The notes: a model not told the origin generated them from the letters alone. A DNA stretch of 64,000 bases from Wuchereria bancrofti (GCA_005281725.1 SSBO01000009.1:5340363-5404362), one strand, 5' to 3'. Counted from the first letter of the stretch, positions 1 to 13,857 are shown. Made by a program: numbers and translations.

Positions 1-1045
1 CTGTTTGAAGTTAGCAAGTTGTTTGAGAACAGTTATATATAAGTAGGAGTGATAATGTACTCAACTCCACTTGATACTATCGTCTGGTTTGATTATCTAA
101 GCTATTATTAGAGACTAAATGAAAGATAGATGTCACAATTATTGTATTATAGACGATATGCATATTTATGTTCTGAAACATACAGTCTGAAATCAAATCT
201 CTGCTTGAAATCGATGGAATGAGAAGCATTGTTAACTCATTTTGCAAGATGCGATGCAGTCTGCAACATATAAGCATATCTTATATTTCTCTTTTTTACT
301 TTCATGTTAATAACTTGAAATGAAATAAAGTGAGCTGGAAGATTATTGAAGGCGTTTTAAACCACTTTTTTTTTTTTATATTTTCTATTTGAAACACTAC
401 AAAAATACTTTAAAGAAGTTAAAATAAGATTCATTTAGATGAATTAAGACAGTTTAGTGAAAATTTTGCAAAACTAAGATGAACTTCGTTGCTTAAACGA
501 CGGAAGCTAGGCAGTATTATTTAATAATCTAGTATCTAGGGAGAAAAACAATTACCAAATGAATAGGGCTCCTTCATTTCAGTATCAAAATGTTTACGTT
601 AAAAAAGTCACCTATTCTTATGACAGCGGGAATATATCCTCTGTGTTGTTTGTTATCTTTTCACCTACTTATATGTTAATTTTGTGATGATAATTTTTCC
701 ACTAATTTTTATTCCTTACTGAGAAAATTAAAAATATATGAGCAGAGCAGCAGTATTTGACAGCTTTACAAATGAGCTTCATCAAAATCTAATCTGCGCT
801 AAAATTTCGATGGAATTTTTTTTTTTTGCACAATGCACAACAACTAAAACTGTTTGAAGAAACTTCACACTGAATTTATTCCATGCCAAACATGGAATTT
901 TTTTAATTCACTGATTTGTATCAGTTGTGATAATTAAGACGATACGGCATTTGTTTCGATTCATAAATCTTCATAAGACAATTGAATCTTTCTTTTTCAG
1001 CGCTGCAGTGACTGTAAAACAAATAATCTGAAGTTTTACTATAGA
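1..1045. other. Gene-free left edge
   Basis: AT-rich sequence with no exon I can support on either strand. Short open frames here have no homology I recognise and no fitting splice sites. Positions 991-1000 hold a strong 3' splice site (pyrimidine run then CAG), 45 bases before the ATG of the next gene. It is the likely spliced-leader acceptor or the end of a 5' UTR intron. Confidence 0.5.
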
Positions 1046-2958
1046 ATGACAACAGTTTATTTATTTGCTGGCACATTGCTTTTACTTGTACTTCTCGTCA
1101 GGTAAGAATTTTTCGTTAATTATTGAAGTGAATCGTTTGAATTTTTGAAGAATACGTTATAAAACCTACACCTCCTTGAAATCCATCCAAAACCGAAATT
1201 TTATTTGAATTTTTAAGCTAACTCAGAACTATCACTTTACCATCTTTTTTTGACAAAAAATTTAAAACTGAAGCAATGTGCAAATGGATCGTGCCAGACG
1301 ATCAAATAAAGATCTCGAACAATTTGCATCGGCTATCAACGGTGCTCTAAGGTTGCGTTATGGGAAACGATCACATGACTCTGAGCTGTTCAGTAAAATC
1401 ATCCTACCACAGTTAGTTGAATCTATTTGGTCTGTCATCTAAATATCACATGTCATGCTCATAACATTGCTGGAAGATTGACTCGAATGTGAACTGTTTA
1501 CTATGAGGATATGAATTAAAATAAAATAATAAAAGCGAAATACCTTGAACTTTAATTTGAAGAAGCTATAAAAGGAAGCAAAGTTTCTAGCAGTGATCGG
1601 TATTATGGATGCTAGTGCGGAATAACTGAACAATCTGCTATCCGAGAAAAATTATCATATCCTTGCGGGAAAGACTTTATCTCGCTTTTTGAAGCTTCTC
1701 AATAGATGAACATGAACAGTTGGTATTTCTACTCAACTTGACTGCATCTATTTCTGGATGAGTTCAGATTCGTAAACAGTAGTGAGGAAAGTCTGCTGTA
1801 ACAATTATCCACTGGATATTTCTCTTCTAACATTTAAAGAAATAGCTGAAATCATTCCATATGAAAGATAGTTTCTTTGTCAGTGTTGCACTTAACCCCT
1901 ATTTCTTTGAGAAATTTTTAACAAACCTTTTAACTAAACAAACTAGAAACATTTAATTTTCTAGTTACGATAGCTCTATTGTTCGGTATTTGTAAAAAAG
2001 CCCAACACAAGAAAAATTTTCAATAGTTTTATAAGATTTTTATTTCTTGATTTTTTTCTTTTTTTTTCTGAAGTGACAGAGCTATAAATGTGGAACCAAA
2101 TAATTTTGCACTAAAGTAGGAGGAAGAAATTTTTGATCGGAAAGAATTCCGTAGTTTGGTTATAAGAATAAGTCTACAGTCTGAGAAATAAGTGAAATCG
2201 TATGTCTGCAATCAAATTTTTAGGCAAATTAAAAATCGATATTTTGGACCTTCATACGATTATTTTTATCTACCGATGTAGGTAGTTCGTTTAAGCCTTT
2301 ATTTTATAAAACTCAACATTACAATTCGAACTTTGTTACAATTTTGATTCGAATGCAGATTTTCAGCAGGATTGCTGGAAAAGTGCAATTACAGGTGTAG
2401 GTCTTTATAATTATCAAAGAAATCCGCACTTCGAACATTGGCGAACTAAAATACTGTTTCACAAGATAGTGATTCTGTTTGGTTATAAGAACAAGCCTAT
2501 AATCTGAGAAATAAGTGAAATCGTATGTCTAACACAATATACTGCAATTCGATAGCAATGAAACTGCCATTATTACCCGAGTGACCAGTATAATTTGAAA
2601 TTTAAAACAATCACTTTTTAAATTGATTCCTTGACGGAAGTAAATTTTGCAGAGAAGAAAACAAACTTTCACCACTTGCTGATCGAGTTGTTGCATCACT
2701 GAACGAAGCAGAACGACTTAGGTATGCTAGCAACTTTGATGAAAATTTAAACTGTAGAAATCTTGTGATTTTTTACAGCATACAAAATAAAAAATGCGAC
2801 AGGGATGTAGAATTGATTCAAAGAATTTCAGAATACGTAAACCACAAGAAGAAATAATTTCAGATTTGGCTGAAATTAAAATAAAATGTTTGGAATGGCT
2901 CCAAATACAAGCCGATCTTTTTATTACCATTATCAAACTGTATAGTGATTATCGATAG
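1046..2958 (+). CDS. Uncharacterised 83-aa single-pass membrane or secreted protein
   Basis: Three exons, 1046-1101, 2653-2721 and 2832-2958, join in phase (252 bases, 83 residues plus stop) using GTAAGA/TTGCAG and GTATGC/TTTCAG splice sites. The protein starts MTTVYLFAGTLLLLVLLV, a signal peptide or N-terminal anchor. A charged segment follows (about residues 19-45, EENKLSPLADRVV...). The tail is amphipathic and contains EWLQIQADLF, and the frame ends at TAG. I do not recognise the family. Support comes from frame closure across three exons and the upstream acceptor at 1000, not from homology. The 1.55 kb first intron carries a short direct repeat. The gene could continue if a further splice precedes the TAG. 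No function is assigned. Confidence 0.5.
2154..2207. repeat. Direct repeat A, copy 1
   Basis: This 54-base segment recurs at 2477-2530 in the same orientation with four base differences by eye. Both copies contain CTGAGAAATAAGTGAAATCG. They lie in the first intron of the small membrane-protein gene. Confidence 0.75.
2477..2530. repeat. Direct repeat A, copy 2
   Basis: Second copy of the segment at 2154-2207. The start-to-start distance is 323 bases. No flanking target duplication or coding content was seen. Confidence 0.75.
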
Positions 2959-4023
2959 TATTCTGATTTGATGGTAAAAGTAAAGGTCATGTCATTCTAT
3001 TGCAAAATGTATTTTTGTTAAAATTGCCACCTGTTGTTAAAGCATACATGTTACATGAGAGGAGTAGGTAAAGAGCTGAAGTAGAGTGGAAATGAACAGA
3101 CCTTATCAAAAAGCTTCTTAAGAAGCTATCAACTATTTTATGTCTTCATCAATCGATATATCTGTTGCTGAAGTTCGAGAGCAAATGTAGCAGCACTTTC
3201 TGTTACAATTGTTATTTAGAAAAGTCCAGAAAAGAAAATGCATCCTTCTCGTTATACCCGATATTTTTAATCTTATTTTTAAATTACTCACTTATTTCCA
3301 TACCTACATGTATTCTCCCTTCGTTTGACATCTAAAACTTTTCAAAATTTTCGAAAATTCTCTGCAATTTTAGCCTAACAACTAAGATTTTCACTATATG
3401 CTTCATAAACTATACTGTTTTACATGCAATTTACCAATACATAAATAACTAGTAAAATACGAAAACTTTGGAAAATGAATTCATAATGCTTACAGAAACT
3501 TATTTATCTCTAGTGAAATTTACTGACCTAATCTCATATGAAAAGTTTATTGCAGACGTTTTCTATCAAGCATTCGATGGTACCAATCAGAATAGGGGAA
3601 CTGATAGCATCATTTATTGGCAGTATAATCATAAAAAAATACAGTTCTGTATAGAACAAACTAGATACTAAGATTCAAAGACAGACCTCGAGGACACAGA
3701 TGATCAAAGCAAAAAGACTTCATATCTCATGGAACTGTCTTCATTATGCCCAGAACGGAGGTCTTTCATAAGATCAAGTTCCATTAAGCAAAAATGTCAG
3801 AAAACTTCCAATTCATAAAATATTGCATCATACTTTCGATAGTGCATATCAGTTTAGGTTAAGCATGTTTCAATACATCTATGAATGTGTAGTTAAAATT
3901 TGTTTAAAAATAGAAATTTTAAAAATCTGAAAGCAAAAGTAGATGCGCTAACTTTACTAAGAAACACACATAATCATAACTTGTATGTATGCATATGCAT
4001 TATTATGCTGGTTTTCGGCGACA
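2959..4023. other. Intergenic stretch between converging genes
   Basis: Separates the 3' end of the plus-strand small gene from the 3' end of syntenin on the minus strand. It contains a 67-codon plus-strand frame at 3468-3671 with no splice support or recognisable similarity. I see nothing else. Confidence 0.5.
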
Positions 4024-7000
4024 TCATAATTGCGGCACAGTATGGTTCTGTTTCTTCATTAAGGATCGATCCAAACTGAAAAAAATTACTGAATAATTAT
4101 GCAATTGATTAATTATGTCTTTATCTCATCTTTTTATATTCATTTTTTTTTTACATTTTATAAATGTCACTTTATGATTAAAGGCAACATCAGACAAAAT
4201 TTCGCTTAGAAATTTCAAGCATGGAGGATGAAAACCGGTCATCTGTGACATTAACTTTCCAGTTGAATGATGAATTCACGAAAAGGACTGGGTGGTACTA
4301 TAAGTCTTTTTCGACCAATGTTAATGCACGGCCTTGATCGACACGGATTTGTGATGCCAACATTTAACGTGTTCACCGTCCATTTAATTGTCCTAGTGCT
4401 CATCATTTGTTCACGCTTAATTATATATACGGATAAAGTATTCAGTTTACACTTAAACAAGGTTTGTGAAGTGTTCTCGGTCGGTTAAGAAAAAGTCTTG
4501 GAATTAATTTAAATTGATGAAATTTGATACATTTAACTGACTTTTTTGTAATTTCATCATAAAATTCTGCAGGCATGAGTGTTAATGTGACTGTCATTGG
4601 CGCATCATCCAGACAGGATTTCATCGCTTTGTTCTGAAATGAAAATGAATAAAATTGGAGCAAGTTATCCAAAAAAATACTACCTCACGCAAAAATGACC
4701 TAAAATACAAGATATTAAAAAGCATTTTAATCGCACTGAACACATTAGAATAATGTTATAATTGCTCATATCTGTTTTGTATAGGCCAATTTTATATAAA
4801 ATTTATAAATTCTTTCCATTTACTGATCATTGTAACAAAACAGCCGAGGTTAAAATTGGTCTCCTATTATCAAATTTCAAAAGAGAAGATCAGACCAACA
4901 AATAAATAGATAATCAAAATTTTATATTTCAACTGAATGATAAGCAAGTTTAGGTGAAATTTTGGATAAGTTAACCTTAAAAGCCATCACATTTTGTCCG
5001 TCCACTTCAATGATTCGTTGATTGATAAGCAACCCATTTCGACTAGCACTTGATTCTTGCATCACTGCTGTGATAAGATTATCTTTAAATGCGAATCCTA
5101 ACAAGCCGGTTGCATCTTTATGTAACGTTATCGTCCTGGCTAATGGCCTAAAGCGAACTGCACAAAAGACCTGTAGAATTTTAAATAATGCTCTGAATCT
5201 TACAATATATCTTGAAAACTTTAGTATCAAAGAAATCATGAATGATTTTATCATAATAATAAAGATAGTAACAATTATATATATTATCCGAATATACTAT
5301 GCCTAATATTATCCGAATATTCTATGCCCCACTGAAATTATTTGGAAGAGTCTTCTGATGTTGATTAGGTCATCGAATATTTCAAATGCGTCATGTGTTC
5401 ATGCCTCTGATAATAAATTAAGTATAATTAGCTTCGTTCCCTGCAAGGACTTCAGCAATTCGCTTTCCAATGTTTTTTGCAATCAACAGATCTATCTGCA
5501 CTGCAAGCAGTTGTCGTTTTAACACCATGGTGAATAAATTATTAGGTTATTGGGGAGGTTGATTATGGCAACTACGATCCATCGTTTTCTATCCTTATAA
5601 ATGGCCATTTTATATTCTACACTCTTTCCGCTCCAATTTTCTAAATATTATTATAACTGTCCTGACATCTTTAAAATAATAAAAAACTAAAATTATCAAG
5701 CGAAGATGAAGAAGACCTATCAATCTATCATTTTTATCAGAAGATTCCTTAGAATAGACTGCTTTTTAAAATTATTAACACTATGAAAAAGAAAGAAAAA
5801 AAAAACACTGCTGGAGACAGAGAAGGAGAAGCACTGTCACCTGTTTTAATGAGATTCCGAAAGGATTTTGTTTTTTAATTCCATTCTTATTTCCATTCCA
5901 TTCTTATTTTCTATTTTTGAGAATGACTATTTTCAAATGTCAAGTTAATTGTATGTACCTGTCTTTGAACATGAGAACCACTTCATGTTTTGATTTCCTC
6001 ATTATATCCATCACCTAATAAAATTCTAAAGGTTATCATAGGATAAAGTTATTTTTTGATATAATCTAAATTTCAGGAAAACATACTTTAAAAAAATGCA
6101 AATAACCTTTTGTCCGCTCATTCCAAGAACTTCGGTGCCATTTAAGTTAAGCAGTTGATCACCAAATCGGATACCAGCAGCTGCAGCTGGAGAACCGTCA
6201 GCTACCAATTGGACAAAAACACCCTTAAAACACTGGAACAAATGATACTCTCGCAACGTTTCACGTATATAATACTCTAAATGAAATTTACAAGACAGGG
6301 TCACTTTGTGTAGATCTCACTTATAAAAGATTCTGGAAATTTATAAAAGTTAATCTGAAGAGCTAACGTTCAAGAAATCATATCGAAAGTTCGCTGGCTA
6401 TTTGTCAACTGTATTTGTCCGTTAGACATGTAACTGCTTCGGATTAAAATCCTTAGGAAAATATGGGATCTTGGGAACTATGAATGATCAATATAAAAGT
6501 TTTATTTTGATCGACTGAAAGTTTCTGCAATATCTTTTGCTTTACAATGGTAAGAGTTTTCGATGGAAGCAATAACGGGAAAACCGGATGAAAATACCTG
6601 ATTGACAGCCCGCATCCTCAGTCCGTACTTTTTACCTTTAGTACGGTTAAGGATCACTTTACGAACACCATGTGTAAGGTTAGCTTTAATAAGACCAGAA
6701 CACTGTGACGTGATCGTTGCGACAATGCAATCATTCTCTAATAAGGTCAAGCTATTTGACATATATTGTTGAACTGCTACTGATTGAGGGAGATGAGGGT
6801 AGGGTACGCGCGCTGTCGTTATTTTTGGCAATTGCGCAGATGATTTCTGGAAACAGAAATTTTAAAAGATCTTCAAATCAAATTTTGATTTCTTTAGAAG
6901 AAAGTTGTCAAATTTAATCTATCCTAGAACTTCAAAAAAAAAGCTAATTAGTGGACAAAAATTAATCATTGACAATCTCCAAAGACAATACGCCATTTTA

Positions 7001-9627
7001 TGACTGGACAAAAATTTCGATCTATCTCTTATCGGTCACATGTTGAATAGAATTTTTTAAAAGACTAAACCTTACAAGCACAGATGCATGCTGCGTTTGG
7101 GTAATGCTTTCCTGATAAGATGGAAGTAATGGATATTCTAACATTTCTTTTGGAGCTGCAATTTGGGGAAGATTATTCAAGGCAAAAAAAAAAAAAATCC
7201 AGGCTTTTTCACAAAGATATACTTCAGTCTTTTCCTTCAAAAGAAATTTGAAATACGACACATATTTGAAATGCACTTTTCACGGTTTAGTTAGTGTTTA
7301 ACAATAATTAGTAATTCTCGACTTCCTTAAATTGACATGAATCTGTCTATTTTATGCATCCTTCCCATGTAAACTGAAATGGAATGAAAAATAGCTTTGC
7401 ATTTCAGTCTTAAATATTAACAACATATAAATCAGTTTTGGGCAACTCTTTTATATAGACTAGAAAGTATTCTAGGGGCCAAGTATCTCTATCTTATCCT
7501 TCTAGTATTGCTTTTCCTTCCTCTTCAGTTTTTTATTGAATAAATTTATAAAAAATAGAATTTATTCAAATAAAGGCTTAGAAATACATTGTTAGAAGTA
7601 CACTTTCAATTCCTCTTGAAAATTGAGAATTTTCTTCAAATTTTCCCCGGAATGTGCAAGTATTATTCTGTGATCAGTGAAATATATAAAGCGGACGAAA
7701 TTGAGATGGTTTGTGTAAAAGATGCAAATGACTTAATCATGCGGAAATATCTCTCTAGTGAAGCAATCATCATCAATTAGATTAAATTTCGAACACATTA
7801 ATTTCCAAAACAAATTATCTCCTACAACATCCACCATTAAGTGTATTATATTCATTCACACCACAACAAGCAAATGAAAGCTTTGATCCAAGACATTAGA
7901 AAGATAATACTTATCAATATTTAAGATCAGCGAATTAAATGAACCTGCTGACATGATGTTCTCATCAACTGTCTCGTAAATTCGTCCTGCTGAAACTTTA
8001 GTTCAATGACTTTTACATCAGATATGAGTATATCTCTAGTAATTCCATTTCTTGCTTAATTTCAAAATAATTTTTTTAAAAAGTATTTCACTGTGGGGAG
8101 TATTACTTCAACCCTTTTTTATTTTTTCATTTCTTTTTAACACTTTTGCTCATTACAATTCTCCTAAATTAATTTGATATACCTTTTCTGTTCGTACCTC
8201 TCAATAATATTTAGAATAATGTAGTCAAACATAAAATTAAAAAAGTAATGCAGAACATTAAGACCACATCCTTAGTCAATCATAAATCATTTGTTTTTGA
8301 ATTAGTATCAATGAAATGCAACTGCTTTCTTGGAAAAATTAAATTGACTTAGCAACATTTTCTGACATTTTAATTAAGAGAACATTGCCATCAATTGCTA
8401 AGTTGAGAATGTAATTCAAAGCAGCTGTCCAATTAATAAATTAAAACAAGATATATCCTGTTCTCTTTTGTGAATTTCATGGTGAGAGCATTTTCATGAG
8501 TGAATATTTTATAAGCAGCAGTGACAGAATCACCCTTGGTACTAAAGTATTTGACCTATTCCCTTGGTACTAATAGTATGTGACAGACTTCTCATCACTC
8601 CAACCAAATCAGCATTACAATCCGATCATTTTTTTTTTTCAAACAAATAATTTGTAACTCAAATTTAAGTCTCGAAACTTAGAACTGTTCACGAAAATGA
8701 TAAGATATATTGAACTACTCACGGATGGGAGAATTTGATTCAAAGAGAGGAGCGGATGGTTCTTTGCAAGAATGGAATGGCTGCGAACTGTGGTCTGAGC
8801 AACTGCCATACTTCTGCAAATTATATTATTCGAAATTAACATTTCCAAATAAAATTCAACAAAAATTGTGCGGTTTCTTTGAGCAAATGATTGGATTGAT
8901 TGTTAAATATTAGATATATTTATTTAACCTATTCCCCTACTGCAAAAATACGCTAGCAGTTCGGATCAGAGGTCACTTACTATATGTTTTAGTGAAGTAG
9001 CATACGAAGAGGCGATATTTACCGACGATGGTAAATTCTTGCTCGATATTACTATGTATTTATAAATACGACTGTATAATTTGCTCATTTGCTACTTTTA
9101 TCAGTTTCCTTAAAAAACTTTCTAAAACTCTCCCAGACCTACAGAGTTAAGTTGATCAAATTTTTTGAACAAAAAGTTCGCCATAATTTGTGTTACGGAA
9201 CGATGGAATGAATTCAAGGTCATTAATTGAATGCCTTCATATAGATATTTTTTTTAAACAAATATACTAAATTACAGCGGAAATTGGTATTCGGTAGGAG
9301 TAATTACAAGTCAGAAGAAAATTTTCATCCATTAGTTCTGATTCTGTTCGAAAATATTTTGAAAAAAAAAATTTTTAATATTACCGTCATGTTTTGTTAT
9401 TTACAATATGGGGCATTATGCTGGTGAAAGATGTTCAATTAAATTAATTTTTTACTATGCTAATCAACAACTTTCTTTTGATGAAGTAATCATGATTTAG
9501 TTATCAGTTCAAGTCAATTTTAAAGTCGTGAATTTTCAAACTGTTAGGAACAAGGAAATAAAAATATTGTCACCTGATATTGATATTGATCAACTAATAA
9601 ATCCTCAAGGGTTGGATAAAATGGCAT
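4024..9627 (-). CDS. Syntenin (tandem-PDZ adaptor protein)
   Basis: Nine exons join without a frame break: 9574-9627, 8723-8813, 7076-7155, 6598-6846, 6107-6232, 5959-6014, 4976-5147, 4542-4633, 4024-4075 (972 bases, 323 residues; human syntenin-1 has 298). The N-terminal region holds three YPxL-type motifs: FYPTL (3-7), EYPLL (55-59) and PYPHL (90-94). These correspond to the ALIX-binding motifs of vertebrate syntenin. PDZ1 is about 135-218 (binding loop KYGLRMRA; GIRFGDQLLNLNG). PDZ2 is about 220-300 (TITLHKDATGLLGFAFKD; IIEVDGQNVMAFK). The C-terminal tail ends HTVPQL. The family bridges syndecans, ALIX and membrane lipids in adhesion and exosome formation. The start follows a TTACAG acceptor by three bases, suggesting trans-splicing. 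The two first internal introns are long (about 760 and 1,570 bases). Identity is near certain. Confidence 0.95.
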
Positions 9628-12600
9628 TTCCTGTAAGTAAACTAAAATGTGATAAACACTACTGGTTAAATGCTTCTGAAATTATTCAGCGCGGTTCACA
9701 AAATTTAGTGAGACTATGAAGCAACAAAAAAAGAAGTTGAAAAAAGCTTTTCTAGATTGCTTCAAGATTGACTAAAGAAGTTTGTCCTACCCTTCCCAAC
9801 AACCTTGGGAATCCCAAAACACAACCAAACCTCTCAGTTACCAAACAGATAAATCCTCAATTTGAATTTGCATGATGTATGATCTATTTAACACCCACAT
9901 ACCTAATCTTTTGTCAATGCATCTAAAAGTGCATAAAATATACTTGACACTAATAAGGGCTTTCTCAACTAAAAAAATTTTTTAAAAATTATAAAAAAAG
10001 GATTTTAAACTTCGAAACATGTCAACAACTTTCGGTGTTTCGGATGACAATAAAATTTCAAATTAGGTTTCAAAATATTTCTTAAGCAGCAACTGTTCAA
10101 AGAGCAGAATATTCTTAACAACTGTCCAGTAATAATAGGGACACAAAATGAAACAAACTGGAGAATCGGTCAATCCGACCGCTAAGTTAATAATTGGAAA
10201 CAGTTGTCGACATATAGTAGTAATAACTCATTACGAAAACGACCGATCGACTGACTGTCCGATGCCAATTCAGAGAGACAATTTATTTCGGATCTGATCG
10301 TGGAGAGACAAATAAACGCACAGAGAATGAGTAAGCAAGCGGAAGGACAAAGAGCAGTGGATGAACAAATAATGAATGGAATAGGATGTGTTGTAGTGAC
10401 CGATCACAGTTCACTCTCACCTGACCAGGCATAAAGCTACTTTGGGGATTGTGTTGGCGCAGGAAAATGTAAAAGAAGCATTTCGAGAAGTGGACTTAGT
10501 TTTTGCGTTCTTCAGTGTCACAGCTTGTGGTTTTTGGTCTGAACATAATGATAAATTATGACTAACCGTGTCAAAAATAGCAGACTTGAAGACTTGAAGG
10601 ACAAATTATTAGGTCACAATATATTCTTTACTCTTTAACTTTCATTTATCCTAAAATGAATCTCTCTTAAAAAAAGAAATTGTGCGTTATAATCGATCCA
10701 AAGATTCTTTATCATTAAGATATTTTATCTACAGCTAGATTAATTCAATTAGAAATAATTTAAGCTTTTGAGTGACTTCTCAATTATGAATATAGCAGTT
10801 TAAGTTAATTTTCATTCACTAAAAAATCGATCTGTTGAAAAACAAATAAAATTTTGTGAAGATCGATGGGGTAAATAAACAAATAACAAAAATGTTGATT
10901 GGAAAAAAAAATTGTATGCCGACGATCGTCAGCGTACAAATAACTGGAAAAAGGTATGTCGTAGCTTAAAATGACAATCAAATGAAAATGGCGACGACAA
11001 CGTTGACATCGCAATGGCCCACTCTTTAGTGTTTAAAATGGTAGTACATCTGTGGAACAAAATAGATCAGAGAGGTACCCTTTCAGTGAGAACTTACAAC
11101 ATCCGTTGTTACTACTCACAATAGGCTTAAGCTAAGTATTGATGACTACTGTTTTAATTTTTAAAAAATGAAACTAAGCAAACAACTGAAGCATTTCAAA
11201 TTCAAAATTTCGAAAAAATTTTGGTTTTTCGAAGTTAAAAAAAGAATCATATTGAATGTTGGTGACATAATTGATAAGGATGGTTGTCATATGATTTATA
11301 ATTACTTGTTTGCTTTGCAGATTCATTTTTAGTAGCAGTAAGTAATACCAAACTAATAAATTACAGTTAAGTATAGGTAAGCAATAGAAAATAAACTTAG
11401 ATATACTGATAATCATCATTTTATGTAATGAATGTTGTTTATCGAAGAAATGAAATAAATTTTTTATGAGCACAGAAATGGAACAGATTTTGTGGTGGGA
11501 AATAATTACCACAAAATTTTGCTAAATTTGCATAATACTACCAACGAATTGATTAGAGAACTTATCTTAGGGAGTTCGATGAACACATGCCTATACGAAT
11601 AAGAAATCGTTATGGTTAATTTATAACCATTTCTGCGTTCAAAGGTAGCATTGCACTAATGTGATAGGTAAATGCCTATGATGTACTAATTCTTAAACAA
11701 GAGTATTCCCTGGATCTTGTATAGTTATTGTGCTTTGCATTTGCTGAAATGTATGGGATGCAACACCTGGTTTACCTTATTTGTGTATTGCAAGTGATAA
11801 GTGTCAAATGTTGTACTAATACTTCTTAATAATATATTGTGTTCTGGCCTTAGCAATTAGTTCCAGTCCGAGGCAATTTTTATCTTGATGATAATCTTAA
11901 ATGTCATCACGAGAAAATCTTAGACTAATCAGCAGCTAAGCTAGCTTTTATGAGCTTATTCATTGCTTTACTAAAAGTTGTTAGAGCTCACGACAAAGAT
12001 GTCTGTCTAATTTGTTTAAACTTCTCTATAGTTTGCCTTTGTTCCATACAGCAATTGTTCATAGGTATGATTCAATAAATTTCACGATGTTTGCTGGGAT
12101 CATTTTTTCAAAAACAGTTGGATAACGTTCCAAAAAATTTGAAAGCTAATAGTAATATCTCATTAAATATTAAATAAATGATATTTCTCCTGGCAACAAA
12201 TTCCAAAAACAATCTCATTCATTGCACACCTAATCATTGGGCGATACAAAACAAGTATCCTTTGCAACATTCTGGTCAGGCCTAAAGCCTTCAGAAAGAA
12301 ATTATGAATTGCTCATCCAAGGCTTACCGTGTTACATATTTACAATCTGACAAATTTACATCAGCTTGAGAAATCAATTTAATGTTGCTAGTTATCAATG
12401 ATTTCCCAGAAAAAAACATTTCAATAAAATGCTGATGAATGGTAGAACAACTCTTTTCAGATACGGTTGAATATATCATCTAATACTTTGCTAGCTTTTC
12501 CACAAATTAATTCACATAAAATAACAAAAGTAAAAGCAACCCGTTACACATTCTTGCAAAAGGGAAAATGAACATTATCGTCTAACTAAACTACTCATAA

Positions 12601-13850
12601 CAGTTCCCTCAAACAGCACTTCAACTTATAGACCGTTTAATGACATACAAGTAAAGCGAACGAAAGACGAAATACAGGAAAATATATCTCGAGATAATTT
12701 ATTTTGTAAATAATTGGAAGTATGGTTGGGAGGTCATTTTTCCTCACTCAACTATATTTACAATTTTCTCACTCAGCAATATTAATAGTGAAGTTCCATA
12801 TATATGGAATTTATTCTTTCAGAGAAATCTTGTTTCTGGTGTAAACTGTAGTTTCCGTTAAACTGTTATGTAGAAAGTATTCCCAGCGAGTTAAAGCTAG
12901 TCAAATTCAAAGAACTGTACTCGCATACTTCAAGGAGTTAATAAAACGAGGTTGTGTAATAATAATAACCACGTCCTAAACATCATCCATAGTTTGCATT
13001 GTACAGAGACACGTAACATCAAAGGCTTTTAAATAAAGTCTTCATTATTGAAATTATTAAAGTACAATTTAGGAAATTAAGAACAAAGACCATTCTAGGA
13101 CTTATAAAGTGAAACAAGAAACAAGGACAACTAAAATAACAAAACAGCAAGAAAAAACCAGTAAAGAAAAAAAAAACCAGATGATATAAAGTTAGAAGCA
13201 TCGACAGTTGTAAACCGAACTCAAAGACAATTTCATACTTTATTATTTCACCGAAAAACACATAATTACAGTGTTGAAGAGTTGTGAATTATGTTATCTC
13301 ACATTTTGATATTTAGATTTAATATAAGTGCAATGCCGAAATGTTTAGTCTGGACAACTTGTAGGACAAATTCAACAACAGTACTAAAATCCTTGAAAAG
13401 CACTAACGAGCTTCGATTTTTTTAGCTTTTAAAAAATAATGTAAAAAAAAACTAGTTGTCATTTTTGGAGAGTGGAACAAAGATAAAAGCGAAAGCGAAA
13501 GACAACTTATTACATAAACAAGTTAAAAGCAAAAATATTCGCGGGATTGTTCGAGTCTAGTCACTTTTTATTTGCTAAGACAGAGCAGATATGTGAATTG
13601 AAATAAGGAAAATGAATAAATATATAACAAAAAAAAAAAAAAAAATAGAATGAGTTTTATACGGGTTATTATTAAATAGAATGATCGTTATTGATTGAGA
13701 TACGGAAAATATAAAGATGAGAGATTATAGAAAAAAAGAAGGTAGGTTCTTTTTTTAATTTTGGGTTCCTTGTTGCAAAATTTGTCAAATATAGATTTAT
13801 GAAATAAATCATAAATGAGGAGTTATGATTTTCAACTTACTTATCCAAGA
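9628..13850. other. Gene-poor region with possible isolated exons
   Basis: No gene can be supported across these 4.2 kb. One open segment on the minus strand, 10421-10509, has a GTGAGA donor and a weak acceptor. It could be a 5' UTR exon of syntenin or an orphan exon. A cluster of long AT-driven frames on the minus strand (11174-11512, 13019-13261) is low-complexity Phe/Leu/Ile sequence and is not believed. Confidence 0.4.
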
Positions 13851-13857
13851 AGTTCCG

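Noticed and set aside
3468..3671. 67-codon plus-strand frame
   Set aside because: No similarity or splice support. It lies in the gap between converging genes.
4251..4460. 69-codon minus-strand frame as the syntenin last exon
   Set aside because: It cannot be joined with the right phase and lacks the syntenin C-terminal pattern. The exon at 4024-4075 fits phase and sequence.
11174..11512. 112-codon minus-strand frame
   Set aside because: Low-complexity Ile/Leu/Asn/Lys composition expected from AT-rich DNA, with no similarity and no fitting exon partners.
13019..13261. 80-codon hydrophobic minus-strand frame
   Set aside because: The Phe/Leu run arises from poly-A/poly-T tracts. It is not a plausible membrane protein.
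13540..13565. tRNA B-box-like GTTCGAGTC
   Set aside because: No matching A box, acceptor stem or cloverleaf could be built around it.
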